Shown here piece after piece: positions 7,252 to 14,683 of a stretch of DNA of 64,000 bases. A program made the position numbers and the translations under genes. How positions within the stretch are numbered: the stretch's first letter is position 1; every line of letters starts with the position of its first letter. Source of the DNA: an uncultured Acidimicrobiaceae bacterium (GTDB taxonomy: Bacteria; Actinomycetota; Acidimicrobiia; Acidimicrobiales; RAAP-2). The stretch is taken from contig CAIQOJ010000054.1 in the NCBI GenBank assembly GCA_903873395.1, positions 62,001-126,000 of the forward strand, given 5' to 3'. The notes below the pieces were generated by a model. That model worked only from the letters and a program-made list of their open reading frames with translations, searched no databases and was not told the DNA's origin.

Positions 7252-8465
7252 AAGATCAGAATCTCTCCGGTATAGACGGCCACCCAGATGCTTCCCGTCT
7301 TGGCGTCGTAGGTGATGCCGATCGGGTTCACGCCCGTGGAGATGCTTTGCAACACCGTCAAATCCGAAGCCCGCAGCTTCGAGACCGTGTTGGATTTGTA
7401 GTTGACCACGTAGAGGGCCGTCCCATCGGTGGAGATAGCCAGTGATCGTGCCTCGCTTCCCGTATGCACGCAGGCGGCCACCCGGTCGGTCGATAGATCT
7501 ACCTTGCACACTTCACCGGGAGCGTTCAGTGAGACGTAGAGGAAGTGTCCCGCCGGATCCATCACCAGGTGGCGAGGGTTCTGACCGACAGTAAAGGTCC
7601 TCACCGTCGTCAGCGAGGCCAGGTCGACCTTGACGATGCTGCTCCCCCCCATGAGTCCGACATAGGCCGACGACGAATCCGGGCTGACCGCGATGCCGCG
7701 TGGATACGAGCCCATGGGAAGGATTTTCACCACCTTCGCCGTGACCGTATCGATGACGTAGAGATCCCACGAGCACCAGTGGCTGACGAGCACATAGCGA
7801 CCGTCGGGGGTGGTTGCCACGTACTTGGGCACGAGTCCGACCTTGATGGCCTGATCGATGGCCAGCGACCTCGTGTCGATCCGATAGACGTAGCTGGGGG
7901 TGTCTCCCGATGCTCGAGCGGATGATGGCGTGCACGTGTCGTTCCCCTCGGGACCCTGACCCGGTCCATACATGGAGTAGTTCGACGTATAGACGTAGCG
8001 GGCATCCGGGGTGAACGCCGCCTCGACCGGGGCACCCTGCACTGTCGGACCGCCGGGAACTCCCATGGCGGCCAGATTCACCGTGTCGGGAATCGTCTTG
8101 ACCAGATTCCCCGCCGAGTCATACACCGTGATGCTGTGTCGATACATCATGTTCTGAGCGAACACGAGCCCGGCATCAGAGGCATCGACCGACTTCGGGG
8201 AGATCTGTCCGCCGATGGTCTTGACCAGGGACAGAGTTCGCTGATCGGCAGGGGGACCTGAAGGAACATGAAGGAACGGGGACGTGGTCGAGGTCGTCGT
8301 GGTGGTCTTCGGCACGACTGGTGCGGCTTGGGCCTTGCGGTCCGGCTCACCGCCACCGGTGGTGGCAAGTACCAGGAGTAAGACGACTGCCGCCGTCATC
8401 GACAGCGTGATCGTCAGCCGGACTCGTCTCGGAACGCGTCGGTAGCCCTGCGGAGGAGGTGCCAT
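7239..8465 (-). CDS. Membrane-anchored YVTN-type beta-propeller protein
   Basis: 408 residues from ATG 8465; the track start upstream runs through a low-complexity segment overlapping the GH84 gene. A cytoplasmic basic stretch (RRVPRRVR) is followed by one transmembrane helix (TITLSMTAAVVLLLVLAT), a Thr/Ser-rich linker, then blades of the YVTN/lactonase-like propeller: SITVYDSAGNLVKTIP, SLAIDQAIKVG, VSHWCSWDLYVIDTVTAKVVKILPMGSYPRGIAVSPD, TVRTFTVGQNPRHLVMDP, LYVVNYKSNTVSKL. Such extracytoplasmic propellers usually bind partners or substrates; no catalytic motif is visible. It follows GH84 by 88 nt on the same strand. Confidence 0.75.
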   Translation of the reverse strand: MAPPPQGYRRVPRRVRLTITLSMTAAVVLLLVLATTGGGEPDRKAQAAPVVPKTTTTTSTTSPFLHVPSGPPADQRTLSLVKTIGGQISPKSVDASDAGLVFAQNMMYRHSITVYDSAGNLVKTIPDTVNLAAMGVPGGPTVQGAPVEAAFTPDARYVYTSNYSMYGPGQGPEGNDTCTPSSARASGDTPSYVYRIDTRSLAIDQAIKVGLVPKYVATTPDGRYVLVSHWCSWDLYVIDTVTAKVVKILPMGSYPRGIAVSPDSSSAYVGLMGGSSIVKVDLASLTTVRTFTVGQNPRHLVMDPAGHFLYVSLNAPGEVCKVDLSTDRVAACVHTGSEARSLAISTDGTALYVVNYKSNTVSKLRASDLTVLQSISTGVNPIGITYDAKTGSIWVAVYTGEILIFADR

Positions 8466-8553
8466 GCCACCAGTCTGCACGCTGCTCAGCCCCCCACACG
8501 CGCACCCTCCACACGCTCGCCCGTCGCATGCGCGTCCTTCACGCATGTTCGCT

Positions 8554-9798
8554 TCACAATCGTGCGGCGACCTCGGCAACCAGCAGATCGGTCAGGCTGG
8601 CCGGGGCAATGTAGGTCGATGGGTCAGTGACCCACTCGGTCTCACCATCCTGACCCATCCCTGCAGTGATCCCTCCCCGGCCACCGAGGACCTCGACGCC
8701 AAGCGATCGCACGCCCCACCAGGACACGAACACCTCGGCTGCCTTTCGTGGCCGTTCCTCAGGACTCATCTCGAGTGCGTCGAGCGCGGCCAGACAGACC
8801 CGAGCCTCACGATGGAGTTGGGACACCCATGGACCCACTGCATCGCCCCATGCTCCCGCTCGGCAGAGAACCGCTTCCTCCAACCACGTTCGCAGGTCAC
8901 CCGCAGCCCCATCTCGGCCAGCCACCAACCGGCGTCCGAGCTCGATTGGCACCTCGGAGTCACAACCCTCGGCCAGGACGCGCTGGTCCCCCACCGCTTC
9001 GAGCCACGCCTCGTAGGGATCGCCACCACGCAACCAGGCCGCAGCAGACAGCAGCGCAGGCAGGGAGGCGGCGGCTTGAACCATGGGGTTGGCCAGATAC
9101 CCCCCGACGTAGGGGACCAGGCCCGGATCACGCCCACGCAATGGGCCAGCTCGCAGCCTGGATGCCATGAGCGCATCGTTCACCGGGGTGTTGTCCCAGA
9201 GCAGGGGTCGGCGCCCGCCAACCGCTTGGGACCATGCCCTGGCTTCATCTGACGAGATCTCCGCGTTCACCACCAGCCGGCCGGTCCAACCGATCAGCAC
9301 ACCGGCTGGCACCCGAGCGTCGAGCTCGTCGAGATAGGGCGTGCGCACACACCCCGTGTAGTGCGTGGGAACCATGACCAGATCGACGTCATCTTCTAAT
9401 GCGTCGTCGAGCCAGGCCGTCAGATCGCCATGGAGAGCACCGAGACCGGGTGCTGGAGGAAGGTCGTCCAGGCAGAGCGCCACCAGCGTCACGCCTGCGT
9501 CAGTCGCTTGAGAGATCTTGGCCAACAGTGCCGCCCGGTCGCCGCGGTCGGAGGCATCGATGCTCAGACCTGGAGAGATGGCGTAGCCAACCCTGAGTCC
9601 TCCAGGTGCAGCCAGTTGGCCGAGCGCGTCGAGGAAGACGTCGTCATAGGGCTTGCGCCACTGTTCCCTATGGAGCGGGTCGTCTTTGGGGGCGTAGATG
9701 TAAGTGTCCATCCCTGCGGCGCAGAGCGTCTCCGACAGACGCCGGCGGTCGTCCCATGACCAGGGTGGGCCGTAGAAGCCTTCGATGATCCCGCGCAC
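8554..9798 (-). CDS. GH84-family beta-N-acetylglucosaminidase (O-GlcNAcase-like)
   Basis: 414 residues from GTG 9798 with GAGG a few nt upstream. The GH84 signature is strong: RGIIEGFYGPPWSW at residues 2-15, YIYAPKDDP near 34, the catalytic Asp pair D111-D112 in CLDDLP, and WDNTPVND near residue 200. GH84 enzymes remove beta-linked GlcNAc by substrate-assisted catalysis; the family includes protein O-GlcNAcases. There is no signal peptide, so it should act in the cytoplasm, unlike many secreted bacterial GH84 enzymes. It lies 9 nt downstream of arsR on the same strand, which may mean read-through rather than shared function. Confidence 0.88.
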   Translation of the reverse strand: MRGIIEGFYGPPWSWDDRRRLSETLCAAGMDTYIYAPKDDPLHREQWRKPYDDVFLDALGQLAAPGGLRVGYAISPGLSIDASDRGDRAALLAKISQATDAGVTLVALCLDDLPPAPGLGALHGDLTAWLDDALEDDVDLVMVPTHYTGCVRTPYLDELDARVPAGVLIGWTGRLVVNAEISSDEARAWSQAVGGRRPLLWDNTPVNDALMASRLRAGPLRGRDPGLVPYVGGYLANPMVQAAASLPALLSAAAWLRGGDPYEAWLEAVGDQRVLAEGCDSEVPIELGRRLVAGRDGAAGDLRTWLEEAVLCRAGAWGDAVGPWVSQLHREARVCLAALDALEMSPEERPRKAAEVFVSWWGVRSLGVEVLGGRGGITAGMGQDGETEWVTDPSTYIAPASLTDLLVAEVAARL

Positions 9799-9807
9799 GT
9801 GACCTCG

Positions 9808-10203
9808 TCACACTGAGGTCGACAGCGCGGAACGAACCGCTTCGACCTGGGAAGGCACCACTCGCCACCACGTCCAGCGTCCTCGCTTCTCCCCAGTGAT
9901 GAGACCGGCTGCGGCCAACTTCGAGGTGTGATGTGAAATGGTCGGCTGGCTCTTACCCATCGGGGCCTCCAAATTGCACGAGCACACCTCGTCGTCCGAA
10001 GCGATGATCGAGAAGATCCTCAAGCGCACCGGATCAGCCAGGGCGGCAAGTACCCCGGCCAGAGCATCGGCATCCTCCTCGGCCAGTGGGCCGCATGACA
10101 CGGGCCCGCAACACAACGGCGTACCACTGCCCTGCTGGCCTAGAGGCACCTGCGGATCAGGAGTCATTGCTCTGCTTTCATCGCCAATCGACATGTCAAC
10201 CAC
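9808..10203 (-). CDS. arsR: ArsR-family arsenic-responsive repressor
   Basis: 131 residues from GTG 10203, with GAGGAG 7 nt upstream; ATG 10194 is an alternative. Winged-helix ArsR/SmtB fold: ALADPVRLRIFSII, then VCSCNLEAPMGKSQPTISHHTSKLAAAGLI covering the metal-site helix and the recognition helix. Candidate As(III)-binding cysteines are the CSC pair, at the position of ELCVCDL in E. coli ArsR, plus an N-terminal CCGPVSCGP, reminiscent of the second class of ArsR sites. It faces the arsI-aqpS-arsC genes across a 226-nt divergent promoter region and is expected to repress both directions until As(III) binds. Confidence 0.92.
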   Translation of the reverse strand: MVDMSIGDESRAMTPDPQVPLGQQGSGTPLCCGPVSCGPLAEEDADALAGVLAALADPVRLRIFSIIASDDEVCSCNLEAPMGKSQPTISHHTSKLAAAGLITGEKRGRWTWWRVVPSQVEAVRSALSTSV

Positions 10204-10362
10204 TGAAGATCTCCTCGCCACCGTCTGTCACCCATGCTTCCTCCAGGTTGGTATCTGCCGACCGACTCATGCCTGCGTGCGCGTGCCGACGGGAACCTGA
10301 TGACGGTGTTGATCGACACCGCCAACCACCCGCATCGACCGTGCATGGTCGACGACTTCGTA

Positions 10363-10391
10363 TTGACACCTATCGATCTATGGCGCATACT
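10363..10391 (+). promoter_or_regulatory. Predicted promoter of the arsI-aqpS-arsC operon
   Basis: TTGACA (10363-10368), a 17-bp spacer, then CATACT (10386-10391), ending 38 nt before the arsI start. Degenerate direct repeats around it (CTATCGATCTATGG and TCATCAATCTAATGG) may be the ArsR operator. The -35/-10 pair is seen directly; the operator is inference. Confidence 0.6.
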
Positions 10392-10429
10392 CCCATCGAC
10401 ACTCATCAATCTAATGGGAGGTGGCCACT

Positions 10430-10915
10430 GTGTCACGGGTCCAACTCGCTCTGAACGTTTCCAGCCTTGACGAGTCCATCGCGTTCTACACAAGCCTCTT
10501 TGGCACCGGGCCCGCCAAGGTCCGTCCTGGCTATGCCAACTTCGCCATCGAGGAGCCGCCTCTCAAGTTGGTCCTGATCGAAGGTGCCGGCGAACCAGGA
10601 TCGATCAACCATCTTGGGGTCGAGGTGCCGACCACGGGCCACGTTACCGAGGCAACCTCTCGACTGGCCGGGGAAGGTCTGGCCACGGACATCGAGGAGC
10701 AGACGACGTGCTGCTATGCGGTCCAGGACAAGGTGTGGGTCGATGGGCCTGATGGTGCCAAATGGGAGGTCTACACCGTGCTCGCCGATGCCGAGGGCAA
10801 CGAAGGTCTTGGCGGTGATGAACGGTGCTGCACGTCGACGACCATCACGTCGACGGCCATCACGTCGACGACCACGACGACCGATGCCCTACCGGCATCG
10901 TCGTCGTGCTGCTGA
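10430..10915 (+). CDS. arsI: ArsI-type C-As lyase (VOC/cadmium-induced CadI family)
   Basis: 161 residues from GTG 10430, which has GGGAGG 8 nt upstream; GTG 10421 overlaps that site. Vicinal-oxygen-chelate dioxygenase that cleaves the carbon-arsenic bond of trivalent organoarsenicals. Metal ligand candidates match known ArsI: Q5, H61 (NHLGVEV) and E113 (WEVYTV); the arsenic-binding vicinal cysteines are C94-C95 (TTCCYA). The C-terminus is odd: after a further Cys pair (C133-C134) comes a Thr/Ser tail from a 15-bp tandem repeat and a terminal Cys pair (C160-C161). First gene of the ars operon. Confidence 0.88.
   Translation: MSRVQLALNVSSLDESIAFYTSLFGTGPAKVRPGYANFAIEEPPLKLVLIEGAGEPGSINHLGVEVPTTGHVTEATSRLAGEGLATDIEEQTTCCYAVQDKVWVDGPDGAKWEVYTVLADAEGNEGLGGDERCCTSTTITSTAITSTTTTTDALPASSSCC
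10832..10876 (+). repeat. In-frame 15-bp tandem repeat encoding the Thr-rich ArsI tail
   Basis: Three near-identical units of the form ACGTCGACGACCATC, encoding TSTTI, TSTAI and TSTTT. This lies within arsI and extends its C-terminus beyond the catalytic domain. Confidence 0.75.
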
Positions 10916-10921
10916 GCCGTC

Positions 10922-11695
10922 ATGGGCGCAATCGCTCTGTGGCGTCGCTTGGTAGCTGAGTTTCTGGGCAGCGCCATGCTGGCTGCCATCGTGGTCGGAT
11001 CCGGTATCGCTGCCCAACAGCTCTCGCCGTCGGATACGGGCTTGGAGTTGCTGGAGAACGCCTTGGTCACCGGCGCAGGCCTGGTGGCCATCATCTTGAT
11101 GTTCGCCTCGGTGTCGGGTGCGCACTACAACCCGGTGGTCTCGTTCGTCGACTGGGCCTTCGGGGGAATCTCCCTGCGCGATGCTGCCGCCTACGTGCCT
11201 GCTCAGGTAACAGGGTGCATCACCGGGGCTCTCGTGGCCAACGTGATGTTCTCACTGTCCACCGTGTCGATCTCGACCCATGAACGGGCGACGGGACCTC
11301 ATCTGCTGTCCGAGGCGATTGCCACCGCCGGACTGCTGCTGGTCATCTTCTCTCTGGCTCGAACCGATCGCTCCTCGATCACGCCAGCGGCCGTCGGGGC
11401 CTACATCACCGCCGCCTACTTCTTCTGCTCATCGACCAGCTTTGCCAATCCGGCCATCACCGTTGGCCGCATGTTCTCCAACACCTTCGCTGGCATCGCC
11501 CCGACCTCCGTGCTCCCCTTCATCGGGGCACAGGTCGTCGGGGCAGTGGTGGCGGTCGGGCTGATCAGGACGTTGTTCCCCGGACTCACTCCTGAGCAGG
11601 CCGAAGACATCCTTACGCCTTCATTCGAATCAGACCCGAGTCGTGCTCCCAGTCCCGACCTCGACACCGTTCCAGACAGAGGAGTAGCACCATGA
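10922..11695 (+). CDS. aqpS: AqpS-like aquaglyceroporin (arsenic operon MIP channel)
   Basis: 257 residues with about six hydrophobic segments and the two MIP half-helices. The first pore motif is changed to NPV (HYNPVVSFVDW) while the second keeps NPA (FANPAITVGRMF); the residue after the second motif is Ile rather than the usual Arg, as I recall for ars-operon MIPs. In Sinorhizobium meliloti, AqpS lets As(III) produced by ArsC flow out down its gradient, replacing a pump. No arsB or acr3 is present here, so this channel is the likely exit. It starts 6 nt after arsI and overlaps arsC by 4 nt. Confidence 0.88.
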   Translation: MGAIALWRRLVAEFLGSAMLAAIVVGSGIAAQQLSPSDTGLELLENALVTGAGLVAIILMFASVSGAHYNPVVSFVDWAFGGISLRDAAAYVPAQVTGCITGALVANVMFSLSTVSISTHERATGPHLLSEAIATAGLLLVIFSLARTDRSSITPAAVGAYITAAYFFCSSTSFANPAITVGRMFSNTFAGIAPTSVLPFIGAQVVGAVVAVGLIRTLFPGLTPEQAEDILTPSFESDPSRAPSPDLDTVPDRGVAP

Positions 11696-12096
11696 CCACC
11701 GAACGCCCTGTTGTCCTGTTCCTGTGTGTCCACAACGCCGGACGTTCGCAGATGGGAGCAGCCCTCCTTGCCGAGCGAGCCGGCGACCGCATCGACGTAC
11801 TGTCCGCAGGATCAGCACCGGGAGAGTCGCTCAATCCGGCCGTAGTGGAGGTCTTGGCTGAACTCGACATCGACATCACAGGCAACCGCCCCACCCGACT
11901 CACCGACGACATGGCCCGCACGGCGGATGTCGTGGTGACCATGGGCTGTGGCGATGCCTGTCCGGTCTACCCGGGCAAGCGCTACCTGGACTGGGAACTC
12001 GACGATCCAGCGGGGCGAAGTGTCGAAGAGGTCCGGGTCATCCGAGACGACATCGCTGGGCGGATCGAACTCCTCGTGGCCGAACTCGTGGGTTGA
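11692..12096 (+). CDS. arsC: Low-molecular-weight-phosphatase-type arsenate reductase
   Basis: 134 residues. The catalytic P-loop CVHNAGRSQMG (C12-x5-R18) is at the N-terminus. TMGCGDACPVYPGKRYLDW carries the later cysteines and DDPAG the general acid, typical of the thioredoxin- or mycothiol-coupled ArsC group. It reduces As(V) to As(III). The start ATG overlaps the aqpS stop (ATGA), tying the reductase to the channel. The electron donor cannot be decided from sequence alone. Confidence 0.92.
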   Translation: MTTERPVVLFLCVHNAGRSQMGAALLAERAGDRIDVLSAGSAPGESLNPAVVEVLAELDIDITGNRPTRLTDDMARTADVVVTMGCGDACPVYPGKRYLDWELDDPAGRSVEEVRVIRDDIAGRIELLVAELVG

Positions 12097-12164
12097 GGGC
12101 AGCACTTCCAACATCAGCCAGCAGTCAGGGCCCCGAAATGACCGTCGTAGTAGGGTCCTCACCC

Positions 12165-13034
12165 ATGGCCAGACGGGACGCAGATGTCGGCCCGGCCCAG
12201 TTGCTGCGCCAGAGGCGGACCTCCGTCGATGAGGTCACCGAAACCCTTGAAGCCCTCGGGCCAGGAGCAGACCCGGCGAAGGTGGCTTCGGTCATGCGCT
12301 CCGCACTCGAGCAGCCGACGCTGGGGTTTCTCTCCGAACTTCCTGGTGGCGTCGAGCGACTGGTGACCCAATCGGTCGAGGACTACGTGCGGTTTTCGCC
12401 CAATCCGGCCTCCAACGCCCAGACGGCGGCCGGCCTGGTCAGGATTCTCCTCCTCCAGAACGTCGATCTGCTCTGGTGGGACGACGAGCCGGACTTCGCC
12501 ACCGTGGATGACTTCACCCGAGCCGACATGACCGACCTCGTGGACGAACGGCGGGCTGGACGAGTCCGATTCTCCTTCGGCATTGCCTCCGACGGCCTGA
12601 TCCGTCGATCCCGCGACTTTGCCGTGCAACGGCTGATGCCCTGGCGCGAACCTCGCGGTCCTGGACTTGCCTTCACGGCGATCCGGCCAGCCATGCTCGG
12701 ACTGCTCAACGAGGTGGCCGACCGGGTGGCCGCCATCGCCCCGGCTGGCACGCCACCCATCCGAGTCAACTCCATCGTTCGCACGATTGACCATCAGCTC
12801 CACCTCAAGAGCCTCGGCTTCTCGGCCTTGCTGCCCAGCGTCCACTGTCGCGGTTGGGCCGCCGACATCGAGGTGGATTGGATGGCCCGGTTCGGTGCCG
12901 ACGATGCCGTGCGCACCGTGCTAGGTGACTATCTCGACCGCGGCGTACTCAACGTCATCGACGAAGGTCGGGCCTGGCATGTCTGCCTCGACCCTGCCGA
13001 CGCGCCGCGCTACGAAGCACTGGGTAAGGCCTGA
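12165..13034 (+). CDS. Peptidase M15-like protein (DUF5715-type)
   Basis: 289 residues from ATG 12165; a TTG at 12093 and ATG 12138 are alternatives, none with a clear Shine-Dalgarno. The C-terminal third carries the pattern RVNSIVRTIDHQLHLKSLGF...SVHCRGWAADIEVDW...AWHVCLDP, which fits the SxHxxGxAxD ... WH zinc-ligand layout of M15 D,D-peptidases. A helical N-terminal region (RRTSVDEVTETLEALG) is unassigned. No signal peptide is visible with this start. It ends 3 nt before the amidotransferase gene, so the two are very likely cotranscribed and may act on peptidoglycan (inference). Confidence 0.65.
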   Translation: MARRDADVGPAQLLRQRRTSVDEVTETLEALGPGADPAKVASVMRSALEQPTLGFLSELPGGVERLVTQSVEDYVRFSPNPASNAQTAAGLVRILLLQNVDLLWWDDEPDFATVDDFTRADMTDLVDERRAGRVRFSFGIASDGLIRRSRDFAVQRLMPWREPRGPGLAFTAIRPAMLGLLNEVADRVAAIAPAGTPPIRVNSIVRTIDHQLHLKSLGFSALLPSVHCRGWAADIEVDWMARFGADDAVRTVLGDYLDRGVLNVIDEGRAWHVCLDPADAPRYEALGKA

Positions 13035-13037
13035 CCC

Positions 13038-14642
13038 ATGTGTGGCATTGCCCTGGTACTGGGCGGCAACATGACCGCCGCCGATCGGCGGCGCTTCGAT
13101 GCCATGGTGGATGGGATCGAACCACGAGGTGAATCCCTCGAAGAAGAACGAGGTCCCGACGCCCTGCTCGCCACGTCTCGGCTCAAGATTGTCGACCGCG
13201 AGCATGCCGTCCAGCCTTGGCGGGACGCCACGGGACGGTGGAGCCTCTGCTACAACGGCGAGGTCTTCAATCACGCCGAGCTCCGCTCTCAACTGATTGC
13301 CGAGGGTCGCGTCCTGAACTCGGTCAGCGACACCGAAGTCGTCCTCGAGGCGTGGCTGGCTTGGGGCACTGCTTCATTGACCGCCTTCCGGGGGGAGTTC
13401 GCCTTTGCCGTCGTCGATCACTCCGATGGCTCGGTCTTTGTGGCCCGGGATCCCGCCGGGATCAAGCCCCTCTACTTCGCTCTCGGACCCGACCGTCTCT
13501 ACCTCGCGTCAGAGATCAAGTCGCTGGCCCCGCTCGGTATCTCCATCGACGAGGTCCCCCCCGGCCACTGCGGCACGTCAACGGCAGGGCGCCGTCCGGA
13601 GCTGCACCCCTACATCGACCTCTCCCGCCTAGGCGAAGGCGAGCCGATGATCGAGGATGTCGACGAGGCCGTGGCCAGCGTGCGCTCCGCCGTCGTGACC
13701 GCCATCGAGCGGCGGGTCGATACCGATCTTCCGGTGGGCGTCATCTTGTCGGGGGGTCTGGACTCATCACTGGTGGCCACCCAAGTCGCTCGCCTCCATC
13801 CGAACTGCACCGCCTTCACCGTCGGGGCACCGGGCTCCGAGGACCTTGACTACGCCCGCCGCCTGACCGCAGACCTAGGCATGCGCCACGTAGTGGTCGA
13901 GGTGACGCCTCGGTCGATCTCCCGATCTCAGGTCCGCGAAGCGGTACGTGTGGCCGAAGCCACCGAATACGGAGACGCCATCAATGCGGTCGTCTCGATG
14001 GCCGTCTTTGCCGCGGTCCACGCCGAAGGCATCAAGGTCGTCTTGACCGGTGATGGCTCAGACGAGCTGTTCGGCGGGTACCAGATGTATGCCGACGTCG
14101 ACTCGGCCACCGCTCGCCAGCTCTTCCTCCACAAGATCGGCCAACTGGCGCGCACCGAGCTCCAGCGGGTCGACCGCACCTCGATGGGCCAGTGCGTCGA
14201 GGCCCGAGTTCCCTTTCTCGACCTCGACCTACTCCTCTTGTCGATGCGCATCCCCGTGGACGTCAAAGTGCGGGATCACTACGAGAAGTGGGTGCTGCGC
14301 GAAGCCTTCCGCCAGGACCTTCCCGAGTACATCCTGGCCCGCCACAAGAACCCAATGTCTCACTCGTCAGGCCTGCACGAGCGTGTGCGCCTCTACAAGC
14401 CGCTGATGTCTCGCTGGCACCGCAGCTATGGCTACGACCTGGCCGGACCGATGCGCCGCGACTTCTCGGTCGAGCTACTGCGGGCCGACAATGATGTGGA
14501 CGCAGCCCTGGCTGCCTCAGCGCTCGGCCAGGACTACTCGCCCATGGAGCAGGCCCGGGACCTCGTCGGCGCTGTCCTCTGGAATGCCCGCAATGCCCTG
14601 GCCCCCGGGCGTTCGAGTCGAGAAGGACGCTCGCCGACCTGA
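13038..14642 (+). CDS. asnB: AsnB-type glutamine amidotransferase (asparagine synthetase family)
   Basis: 534 residues. N-terminal class II glutaminase domain with catalytic Cys2 (MCGIALVL), the LLATSRLKIVD and CYNGEVFNHAELR loops, then an ATP-pyrophosphatase domain with the PP-loop SGGLDSS near residue 238, TGDGSDELFGGY and RVPFLD. It uses glutamine nitrogen to amidate a carboxylate, classically aspartate. In Corynebacterium and Mycobacterium related proteins (LtsA, AsnB) amidate meso-diaminopimelate of peptidoglycan. The adjacent M15-like gene makes that reading attractive here, but plain asparagine synthesis is equally consistent with the motifs. Confidence 0.9.
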   Translation: MCGIALVLGGNMTAADRRRFDAMVDGIEPRGESLEEERGPDALLATSRLKIVDREHAVQPWRDATGRWSLCYNGEVFNHAELRSQLIAEGRVLNSVSDTEVVLEAWLAWGTASLTAFRGEFAFAVVDHSDGSVFVARDPAGIKPLYFALGPDRLYLASEIKSLAPLGISIDEVPPGHCGTSTAGRRPELHPYIDLSRLGEGEPMIEDVDEAVASVRSAVVTAIERRVDTDLPVGVILSGGLDSSLVATQVARLHPNCTAFTVGAPGSEDLDYARRLTADLGMRHVVVEVTPRSISRSQVREAVRVAEATEYGDAINAVVSMAVFAAVHAEGIKVVLTGDGSDELFGGYQMYADVDSATARQLFLHKIGQLARTELQRVDRTSMGQCVEARVPFLDLDLLLLSMRIPVDVKVRDHYEKWVLREAFRQDLPEYILARHKNPMSHSSGLHERVRLYKPLMSRWHRSYGYDLAGPMRRDFSVELLRADNDVDAALAASALGQDYSPMEQARDLVGAVLWNARNALAPGRSSREGRSPT

Positions 14643-14683
14643 ACAGGTGGGCCACGGAGCGACCGGCGTAGAGCCCTGCGGCC

